Assembly (NCBI GenBank): GCA_900552185.1
Contig: URYT01000133.1
Span: 1 to 5,239, forward strand
Direction of reading: 5' to 3'
Origin: an uncultured Collinsella sp.
Lineage (GTDB): Bacteria > Actinomycetota > Coriobacteriia > Coriobacteriales > Coriobacteriaceae
DNA: 5,239 bases
Positions within the stretch are counted from its first letter, which is position 1, and each line of letters begins with the position of its first letter. A program made the position numbers and the translations under genes. Shown here piece by piece: positions 1 through 5,239 of this stretch. The notes below the pieces were generated by a model. The model made no database searches, was not told where the DNA came from, and was given only the letters and a program-made list of their open reading frames with translations.

Positions 1-173
1 CGGCGACCGAGCGCCCGCCGGCCCCACACGCCGACCTCAGCGATGCCGAGCGCACCGAGATTGAGCGCCAAGTGGCGCCCATCGAAGACCAAAAACTGCG
101 CGAGGCCCTCGAGAACGCCATGAGAGCCAGTGCCGAGTGGGCCAAGGGCGTGCAAAGCAAAAAAGAGCCTTAA
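1..173 (+). CDS. C-terminal end of a probable DUF721 / DciA-like protein (5' part outside window)
   Basis: An open frame runs from the left edge (first full codon at base 3) to a TAA at 171-173, giving 56 residues. It starts with a Pro/Ala-rich stretch and ends in a charged helical segment containing KLREALENAMRAS, then EWAKG and a Lys-rich tail. No catalytic motif is visible. Codon use is GC-rich like the gyrase genes. The call rests mainly on position: in Actinobacteria a small DUF721 protein, related to the helicase-loading factor DciA, commonly sits between recF and gyrB. The helical, charged C-terminus fits that family, but such tails are poorly conserved. If correct, the protein would act in replication initiation near the chromosomal origin. 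A strong terminator follows 27 bases after the stop, so it probably ends the upstream transcription unit. That a gene ends here is well supported; the family assignment is moderate. Confidence 0.55.
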   Translation, partial: ATERPPAPHADLSDAERTEIERQVAPIEDQKLREALENAMRASAEWAKGVQSKKEP

Positions 174-200
174 ATCGCATCTGGTGGCCTTGTAGAGCCA

Positions 201-229
201 AATACCCTCGTTCCCGAGGGTATTTTTTT
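201..229 (+). terminator. Rho-independent terminator between the upstream gene and gyrB
   Basis: A perfect 10-bp stem (AATACCCTCG at 201-210 with CGAGGGTATT at 215-224) closes a TTCC tetraloop and runs into seven T residues at 223-229. This is a textbook intrinsic terminator on the + strand. Read on the other strand it is followed by only three T, so it is not a good bidirectional terminator. It should end transcripts from the upstream replication genes and separate them from the gyrase operon. Confidence 0.93.
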
Positions 230-246
230 ACGATAAACTAGTAAGG
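211..246 (+). promoter_or_regulatory. Possible weak sigma-A type promoter for gyrB-gyrA
   Basis: The operon needs a promoter downstream of the terminator at 201-229, which leaves little room. The best candidate -10 is TAAACT at 234-239 (4 of 6 matches to TATAAT). At 17 bp spacing the -35 would be TTCCCG at 211-216 (3 of 6 matches), which lies inside the terminator hairpin. A start near 246 would give a leader of about 33 nt. An alternative pair, TTTACG at 227-232 with TACACA at 250-255, has a weaker -10 and would start too close to the Shine-Dalgarno. Both matches are poor, so only the existence of a promoter here is a reasonable inference. Gyrase promoters often deviate from consensus because many are stimulated by DNA relaxation, but nothing here shows that directly. 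Confidence 0.25.
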
Positions 247-266
247 CTGTACACATTTTCTTGACT

Positions 267-274
267 GAAGGAGG
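267..274 (+). promoter_or_regulatory. Ribosome binding site of gyrB, decides the GTG start
   Basis: GAAGGAGG at 267-274 is a near-perfect Shine-Dalgarno, four bases before the GTG at 279. The in-frame TTG at 261 lies upstream of this motif and would place the Shine-Dalgarno inside the coding sequence, so TTG is very unlikely to be the start. The gyrA start has the same geometry (GGAGG, four bases, GTG GCA), which supports the choice. Confidence 0.9.
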
Positions 275-278
275 ACGT

Positions 279-2309
279 GTGGCAAACGAAAACGATTACG
301 ATGGCGGCGAGATTAAGATTCTCGAAGGTCTCGAGGCCGTTCGTAAGCGCCCGGGCATGTATATCGGCTCGACGAGCGCCAGCGGTCTGCATCACCTGGT
401 GTGGGAGATCGTTGACAACTCCGTCGACGAGGCCATGGCCGGTTTCTGCACCGAGATCCAGGTGACGGTCCACGCCGACAACTCCATCACGGTCGTCGAC
501 AACGGGCGCGGTATCCCCGTCGACGAGCACCCTGTTAAAAAGATCCCGACGCTCGAGGTCGTCATGACGATTTTGCACGCCGGCGGTAAGTTCGATAATT
601 CGGCCTATAAGGTCTCGGGCGGCCTGCACGGCGTTGGCATCTCCGTCGTCAACGCACTGTCCAAGCGCGTGGTCGTTCAGGTTCGTCGCGACGGCAACAC
701 CTACGAGATGGAGTTCTCGCGCGGCAAGACCGTCAAGAAGATGGAGGTCGTGGGCACCTCGGATTCGACGGGCACCACCGTCACCTTCTGGCCCGACGAC
801 GAGATCTTCGAGACCTGCATTTACGATTTCGATACGCTGCACAACCGTCTGCAGGAGACGGCGTTCCTCAATAAGAACCTCAAAATCGTGCTGACTGACG
901 AGCGCGAGTCTACTCCCCACGTGGAGGAGTTTTGCTACGAGGGCGGCATCATCGACTTCGTCAAGTTCCTTAACGAGGGCAAGGACGTCCCCGAGGCCTT
1001 TAAGGAGCCTATCTACATCGAGGGCAAATCGGACCCGGACGCACCTGTGGCCAAGATGGGCGAGGTTGAGGTTTCCCTGCAGTGGAATAGCGGCTACGGC
1101 GAGAACGTCATGTCGTTTGCCAACGACATCTACACCCCCGAGGGCGGCATGCACCTTGAGGGCTTCCGCACCGCGCTCACCCGCGTGATCAACGACTATG
1201 CGCGCAAGCAGAACCTGCTCAAGGAAAAAGACGCCAATCTGACCGGCGACGATGTGCGCGAGGGCCTTTCGGCCGTTATCTCGGTCAAGCTGCCCGATCC
1301 GCAGTTTGAGGGCCAGACCAAGGCCAAGCTCGGCAGCTCCTATATGCGCGCGCTGACGCTCAAGATCGTGACCGACGGCCTCGCCGATTACTTGGAGGAG
1401 CATCCCAAGCCCGCCCGCGAGATCGTCAAGAAGGCGCAACAGGCCTGCAAGGCGCGCAACGCCGCCCGCAAGGCGCGCGAAGCGACCCGTCGCAAGAGCC
1501 TGCTCGAGACGGCGTCCCTGCCCGGTAAGCTCGCTGACTGCTCGGTGCGCGATGCCGAGCTGACCGAGCTCTTCATCGTAGAGGGCGACTCGGCAGGCGG
1601 TTCGGCCAAGGACGGCCGTCGCCGAGACATCCAGGCGATTCTGCCCCTGCGCGGCAAGATTTTGAACGTCGAGCGCGTTGGTGACCATCGTGCGTTCTCG
1701 AGTGACACCATCCAGTCGCTGATTACCGCGATCGGCTGCGGCGTCACGACGAGTGCCGGCGACGGCGGCGATTTCGATATCACCAAGGCGCGCTACCACA
1801 AGATCATCATCATGACCGATGCAGACGTCGACGGCGCGCATATCCGCATCCTGCTGCTGACGTTCTTCTACAAGTACATGCGTCCGCTGATCGATGCCGG
1901 CTACGTCTATGTTGCCTGCCCGCCCATCTTTGGCATTAAGGTGCGCAACAAGATCCACTACGTGTATCCCAATGGACGCCAGCCCGAAGACGAGATCCTG
2001 CGCGACACCATCCAGAGTCTGGGCCTGAACCCCGACGATAACGACGAGGACGGCAAGGCCAAGGACGGCAAGATCACCAAAAAGCGCAAGGGCTATACCG
2101 TCCAGCGCTACAAGGGCCTGGGCGAGATGGACCCCAAGCAGCTTGCCTCGACGACGATGGATCCCAAGACCCGCATCCTGCAGCGTGTGTCGATCGAGGA
2201 CGCCGTGGTGGCGGACCGAGCCGTGCGCGAGCTGATGGGTTCCGAGGTCGGCTATCGCCGCGAGTACATTGAAAAACATGCGCATGACGCGCGTTTCCTT
2301 GATGCTTAA
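279..2309 (+). CDS. gyrB: DNA gyrase subunit B (ATPase/TOPRIM subunit)
   Basis: This is the ATP-hydrolysing subunit of cytoplasmic DNA gyrase (A2B2), which introduces negative supercoils. From GTG 279 it is 676 residues. The N-terminal GHKL ATPase domain shows E43 (the catalytic Glu, E. coli E42), N47 (Mg-ATP ligand), D74 with the DNGRGIP motif at 74-80 (the site also bound by aminocoumarins), R137 (E. coli R136), K104, the glycine-rich ATP lid SGGLHGVG ending at G120, and TGTTVTF at 164-170. The transducer domain follows. The TOPRIM domain has EGDSAGGS from E435 and DADVDGAH from D514, so the metal-binding residues E435, D514 and D516 are all present. The conserved tail motif QRYKGLGEM is at 609-617. 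The 170-residue proteobacterial insertion is absent, as in Gram-positive GyrB (B. subtilis about 638 residues). R458 replaces E. coli K447, as is common in Gram-positives. A short Asp/Lys-rich insert at about 584-604 is unusual. The gene is intact, and gyrA starts 11 nt after its stop. Confidence 0.98.
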   Translation: MANENDYDGGEIKILEGLEAVRKRPGMYIGSTSASGLHHLVWEIVDNSVDEAMAGFCTEIQVTVHADNSITVVDNGRGIPVDEHPVKKIPTLEVVMTILHAGGKFDNSAYKVSGGLHGVGISVVNALSKRVVVQVRRDGNTYEMEFSRGKTVKKMEVVGTSDSTGTTVTFWPDDEIFETCIYDFDTLHNRLQETAFLNKNLKIVLTDERESTPHVEEFCYEGGIIDFVKFLNEGKDVPEAFKEPIYIEGKSDPDAPVAKMGEVEVSLQWNSGYGENVMSFANDIYTPEGGMHLEGFRTALTRVINDYARKQNLLKEKDANLTGDDVREGLSAVISVKLPDPQFEGQTKAKLGSSYMRALTLKIVTDGLADYLEEHPKPAREIVKKAQQACKARNAARKAREATRRKSLLETASLPGKLADCSVRDAELTELFIVEGDSAGGSAKDGRRRDIQAILPLRGKILNVERVGDHRAFSSDTIQSLITAIGCGVTTSAGDGGDFDITKARYHKIIIMTDADVDGAHIRILLLTFFYKYMRPLIDAGYVYVACPPIFGIKVRNKIHYVYPNGRQPEDEILRDTIQSLGLNPDDNDEDGKAKDGKITKKRKGYTVQRYKGLGEMDPKQLASTTMDPKTRILQRVSIEDAVVADRAVRELMGSEVGYRREYIEKHAHDARFLDA

Positions 2310-2310
2310 G

Positions 2311-2317
2311 AGGAGGT
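2311..2317 (+). promoter_or_regulatory. Ribosome binding site of gyrA in the 11-nt gyrB-gyrA gap
   Basis: AGGAGGT lies directly after the gyrB stop codon and ends three bases before GTG 2321. It is nearly a full anti-Shine-Dalgarno match. It fixes the gyrA start at 2321, upstream of the acidic extension, and rules out a start at ATG 2582 (M88), which has no comparable motif before it. The closeness to the gyrB stop allows re-initiation and similar expression of both subunits. Confidence 0.92.
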
Positions 2318-2320
2318 AAC

Positions 2321-5062
2321 GTGGCAGACGATATCAACAATAACGAGGGTATGGGCGAGGCCGGCGATGCCGGTATGCCCGATGATCTGAAGCGCCTGCT
2401 TGCCCGTGCTGAGCAGGGCGAGGACGGCGATCCGGACGCCTATAACCCCGATGCCGATGATGATGAGGAAGAGGACGACGACGGTGAGCTCGAGGAGAGC
2501 TTTGGCGAAGTCGATCGTGGCGCCTCGGCCGGCGAGGACATCAACGGCGGCCAGCTCCAGATTTCGGAGTTCGGTCGCGAGATGAAGCAGTCGTTCATCG
2601 AGTATTCGATGTCGGTTATCACAGCGCGTGCCCTGCCGGACGTGCGCGACGGCTTAAAGCCGGTACACCGCCGCATCCTGTACGCGATGAACGAGAGCGG
2701 CATCTACCCCAACCGCCCACACAAAAAGTCGGCCTGGACGGTCGGCGAAGTTATCGGTAAGTACCACCCGCACGGTGACTTTGCGGTCTACGAGGCCATG
2801 GTCCGCCTGGCGCAGTGGTTCTCCATGCGCACGCCGCTCATCGACGGTCACGGCAACTTCGGCAACATCGATGGCGACGGCGCGGCGGCCATGCGTTACA
2901 CCGAGAGCCGCCTGGCCAAGCCCGCCATGGAACTGCTGCGTGACTTGCAGAAGGATACCGTCGACTGGCAGCCCAACTACGACGAATCGCTCGCCGAGCC
3001 CGTGGCACTGCCTGCGCGCTTCCCCAACCTGCTGGTCAACGGCAGCCAGGGCATCGCCGTCGGCATGGCCACCAACATCGCCCCGCATAACCTCACCGAG
3101 GCGATCGAGGCCACCTGCTACCTGATCGACAACCCCGACGCCACCGTCGACGAGCTCATGCAGATCATGCCCGGTCCGGACTTCCCCACCGGCGCCATCA
3201 TCATGGGCAGCGCCGGCATTAAGCAGAGCTACGAGACCGGCCGCGGCTCCATTACCGTGCGTGCCAAGGCACATGTGGAGTCCACCAAGACCGGCCGCAG
3301 CCGCCTGGTCTTTACCGAGATTCCCTACATGGTCAACAAGGGCACCCTGCAGGAGAAGATCGCCCAACTCGTCAACGACAAGCGCATTGAGGACATCTCG
3401 GATATGCGCGATGAGTCCAACCAGAAGGGCATCCGTCTGGTCATCGAGCTCAAGAAGGGCGTCATTCCGCAGGTCGTGCTCAACAACCTGTATAAGTACA
3501 CCTCGCTGCAGACGACCTTTGGCGCCAACAACCTGGCACTCGTCAACGGCGTTCCCAAATGCCTGAGCCTGCGCGAGATGCTGCAGCACTACATCGACCA
3601 CCAGGTCGACGTCGTCACCCGCCGCACCCGCTTCGACCTTAAGAAGGCCCAGGCCCGCGCGCATATCCTCGAGGGCTACCTGATGGCCCTTGACCATATC
3701 GACGAGGTCATCAGCATCATCCGCTCCTCGCAGACCGACTCCGAGGCCAGCAGCCGACTGATCGAACGCTTTGGCTTTACGCCCGAGCAGACCACGGCCA
3801 TCCTCGAGATGAAGCTGCGCCGCCTGACCGGCCTGGAGCGCGACAAGATCCAAGAAGAGTTGGACGGCCTGCGCCGCGCCATCGCCTACTACGAGGACCT
3901 GCTGGCGCACGAGGAGAAGATTCTGGGCGTCATCAAGGAAGAGATGCGCGAGATCTCCAAGAAGTTTGGCGACAAGCGCCGTACCGAAATCAGCCAGGTT
4001 GAGAAGGACCTGGATGTCGAGGACCTCATCGCCGACGAGGATATGGTCGTGACCATCACCCACACCGGCTACGTTAAGCGTATCCCAGTGGCTGCCTACC
4101 GTGCCCAGAAGCGCGGTGGCAAGGGCGTGTCGGGCGTCAACCTCAAAGAGGACGACGTTATCGATGAGATGTTCATCGCGTCCACGCACGAGTACGTGCT
4201 GTTCTTCTCGAGCAAGGGCAAGGTCTATCGCCTGAAGGTGCACGAGCTGCCGGTGGGTACGCGCCAGGCGCGCGGTACCGCGATCGTCAACCTGCTGCCC
4301 TTCGAGGAAGGCGAGAAGATCGCGAGCGTCATCAGCTGCCGCGAGTTCCCGGCCGACGAGTACCTGATGTTTGCCACCAAGAGCGGCATGGTCAAGAAGA
4401 CCGTGATGAGCGCATATGACCGCAGCCGTCGCGACGGCCTGATCGCTATCAACCTGCGTGACGACGACGCGCTGCTGAACGTGCGCCGCGTGCGCGAGGG
4501 CGACAAGATTATCCTGGCCACCACCGCGGGCAAGGCGATCATGTTCTCCGAGGAGCAGGTGCGCGCCACCGGCCGCGATACCAGCGGCGTTCGCGGTATC
4601 GGTATGAAGGACGGCGTGAGCGTTCTGGGCATGGAAGTCACTAACGGCAACGGCGATCTGTTCGTCATCACCGAGCGCGGCTACGGCAAGCGCACGCCGG
4701 TTGCGGACTACCCGGAGCAGAATCGCGGCGGCCAGGGCGTCTACACCATCCAAATGACCGAGCGTAAGGGTAACCTCGCGGCCATGAAGACGGTGGGCCC
4801 GCAGCACGAGCTGTTCATCGTGACGGAGGGTGCGACGGTCATTCGCGTCAAGACCGACGAAATCAGCCAGACTGGCCGCGCCACCCAGGGCGTCAAGATG
4901 ATGACCGTCGACGACAACGACCGCATCTGCGCCGTAGCCCGCATGACAGCCGCCAAAGAGAGGCCCGAAGGCGAAGCCACAGAAAACGGCTCTGCTTCCG
5001 AAGAAACCCCTGTCAATCTAGGTGACGGCAACGACATGCCAGAAGATCTCCTCGACGAGTAA
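2321..5062 (+). CDS. gyrA: DNA gyrase subunit A (DNA cleavage and wrapping subunit)
   Basis: This is the breakage-reunion subunit of DNA gyrase, working with GyrB in the cytoplasm. It is 913 residues, longer than E. coli (875) or B. subtilis (about 821). Residues 1 to about 77 form an extension with a short possible helix (19-32) and a run of nine Asp/Glu at 46-54. The winged-helix cleavage core follows, aligned to E. coli with an offset of 71: R192 and catalytic Y193 (R121/Y122), intercalating I245 (I174), and GSQGIAVGMATN from 241. The tower and coiled-coil dimer gate extend to about 560. The C-terminal beta-pinwheel (about 570-875) contains the GyrA box QKRGGKG at 596-602, which marks gyrase rather than topoisomerase IV. 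A second box-like EQNRGGQG lies in a later blade. The tail (876-913) is acidic. In the quinolone region E. coli Ser83 is replaced by F154 and Asp87 by E158. H177 (E. coli Q106) is a natural variant in many Gram-positives. The gene is intact and ends before a strong terminator. Confidence 0.98.
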   Translation: MADDINNNEGMGEAGDAGMPDDLKRLLARAEQGEDGDPDAYNPDADDDEEEDDDGELEESFGEVDRGASAGEDINGGQLQISEFGREMKQSFIEYSMSVITARALPDVRDGLKPVHRRILYAMNESGIYPNRPHKKSAWTVGEVIGKYHPHGDFAVYEAMVRLAQWFSMRTPLIDGHGNFGNIDGDGAAAMRYTESRLAKPAMELLRDLQKDTVDWQPNYDESLAEPVALPARFPNLLVNGSQGIAVGMATNIAPHNLTEAIEATCYLIDNPDATVDELMQIMPGPDFPTGAIIMGSAGIKQSYETGRGSITVRAKAHVESTKTGRSRLVFTEIPYMVNKGTLQEKIAQLVNDKRIEDISDMRDESNQKGIRLVIELKKGVIPQVVLNNLYKYTSLQTTFGANNLALVNGVPKCLSLREMLQHYIDHQVDVVTRRTRFDLKKAQARAHILEGYLMALDHIDEVISIIRSSQTDSEASSRLIERFGFTPEQTTAILEMKLRRLTGLERDKIQEELDGLRRAIAYYEDLLAHEEKILGVIKEEMREISKKFGDKRRTEISQVEKDLDVEDLIADEDMVVTITHTGYVKRIPVAAYRAQKRGGKGVSGVNLKEDDVIDEMFIASTHEYVLFFSSKGKVYRLKVHELPVGTRQARGTAIVNLLPFEEGEKIASVISCREFPADEYLMFATKSGMVKKTVMSAYDRSRRDGLIAINLRDDDALLNVRRVREGDKIILATTAGKAIMFSEEQVRATGRDTSGVRGIGMKDGVSVLGMEVTNGNGDLFVITERGYGKRTPVADYPEQNRGGQGVYTIQMTERKGNLAAMKTVGPQHELFIVTEGATVIRVKTDEISQTGRATQGVKMMTVDDNDRICAVARMTAAKERPEGEATENGSASEETPVNLGDGNDMPEDLLDE

Positions 5063-5102
5063 GAGGTCCTGGCTGGTAGAAAATATCAGACCCCATATAT
5101 CG

Positions 5103-5136
5103 GCGGTCGGCGCACCTGCGCGCCGACCGCTTTTTT
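5103..5136 (+). terminator. Rho-independent terminator of the gyrB-gyrA operon
   Basis: A perfect 11-bp GC-rich stem (GCGGTCGGCGC at 5103-5113 with GCGCCGACCGC at 5120-5130) closes a six-base loop and is followed by six T residues at 5131-5136. It lies 40 bases after the gyrA stop. It is a strong intrinsic terminator on the + strand; the other strand lacks a T-run after the stem. Confidence 0.95.
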
Positions 5137-5212
5137 GAAAACCTTGGGACTCGTGTTCGCCCCGGTCGCGCGGCGGCATGCGAAGTCGCCTGCTCGGACA
5201 GTCCTGCTCGCA

Positions 5213-5237
5213 CGGAGAGCACATTAAGTGCTCTCCG
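5213..5237 (+). repeat. Perfect inverted repeat (hairpin) at the right edge, function unknown
   Basis: CGGAGAGCAC (5213-5222) pairs perfectly with GTGCTCTCCG (5228-5237) around an ATTAA loop. No T-run follows on the minus strand, and the window ends two bases after the right arm, so a + strand T-tail cannot be excluded. It could be a second terminator, the end of a repeated intergenic element, or the hairpin of an unrecognised RNA. The preceding stretch from 5137 holds no credible gene or promoter, but it does contain smaller symmetric elements. Confidence 0.7.
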
Positions 5238-5239
5238 GC

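Noticed and set aside
261..266. TTGACT as a promoter -35 element
   Set aside because: It directly precedes the gyrB Shine-Dalgarno; a promoter placed here would start transcription inside gyrB. No matching -10 is present.
1650..1656. R458 in GyrB (E. coli Lys447) as a GyrB-type resistance mutation
   Set aside because: Arg is the usual residue here in Gram-positive and actinobacterial GyrB (PLRGK), so it is ancestral rather than acquired.
228..2285. A very long open frame on the minus strand across gyrB (about 685 codons)
   Set aside because: It is in exact codon register with gyrB, so stops can arise only where gyrB uses TTA, CTA or TCA, which it avoids. The translation is a low-complexity string rich in Ala, Leu, Val, Gly and Asp with no family motifs, and it runs through the terminator at 201-229. 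It is a composition artefact.
2871..2990. H177 in GyrA (E. coli Gln106) as a second quinolone-resistance change, and E158 (E. coli Asp87) as a third
   Set aside because: His at the first position and Glu at the second are normal residues in many Gram-positive GyrA proteins, so only F154 is noteworthy.
2654..4807. A long open frame on the minus strand across gyrA (about 717 codons)
   Set aside because: It has the same cause: codon register antisense to gyrA, ending at the complement of the TTA codon at 2654-2656. Nothing recognisable is encoded.
5013..5224. Two small minus-strand frames covering the end of gyrA and its terminator, one starting with a Cys-containing peptide (MCSPCEQDC)
   Set aside because: Both read through the strong terminator hairpin and into gyrA, start inside the hairpin at 5213-5237, have no ribosome binding site and resemble no known family. 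The Cys pattern is not a recognisable motif on its own.
1..5239. CRISPR arrays, insertion sequences, tRNA or rRNA genes
   Set aside because: No direct repeat arrays with spacers, transposase-like frames, cloverleaf patterns or rRNA motifs were seen. Nearly all of the window is gyrB and gyrA.

Overview
The window carries the DNA gyrase locus of a high-GC Gram-positive bacterium. From left to right it holds the last 56 codons of an upstream gene (probably a DUF721/DciA-like protein), a strong intrinsic terminator, gyrB, gyrA, a second strong intrinsic terminator, and about 100 bases of structured non-coding sequence that runs off the right edge. All genes lie on the + strand.

The likely source is an actinobacterium, most plausibly class Coriobacteriia (a Collinsella-like gut organism). 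This is inferred from several points. The order DUF721-like gene, gyrB, gyrA is typical of Actinobacteria next to the dnaA-dnaN-recF origin region. The sequence is GC-rich, with codons ending mostly in G or C, and TTA, CTA and TCA are almost absent from both gyrase genes. GyrB lacks the roughly 170-residue insertion found in proteobacterial GyrB. Both gyrase genes start with GTG behind near-perfect Shine-Dalgarno sequences. The genus cannot be proven from this window.

GyrB (ATPase plus TOPRIM) and GyrA (DNA cleavage, gate and wrapping domains) form the A2B2 enzyme that uses ATP to introduce negative supercoils. The genes are 11 nt apart, with matching ribosome binding sites and start contexts, and are bracketed by terminators, so they look like an isolated two-gene operon. 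Its promoter should lie in the few dozen bases between the first terminator and gyrB.

This is a core housekeeping region and I see no new multi-gene system. Three points deserve a second look. GyrA has phenylalanine where E. coli has the quinolone-critical Ser83. GyrA also carries a roughly 70-residue, extremely acidic N-terminal extension. Finally, the sequence after the gyrA terminator contains nested inverted repeats that could be a repeated intergenic element or an unfinished terminator.
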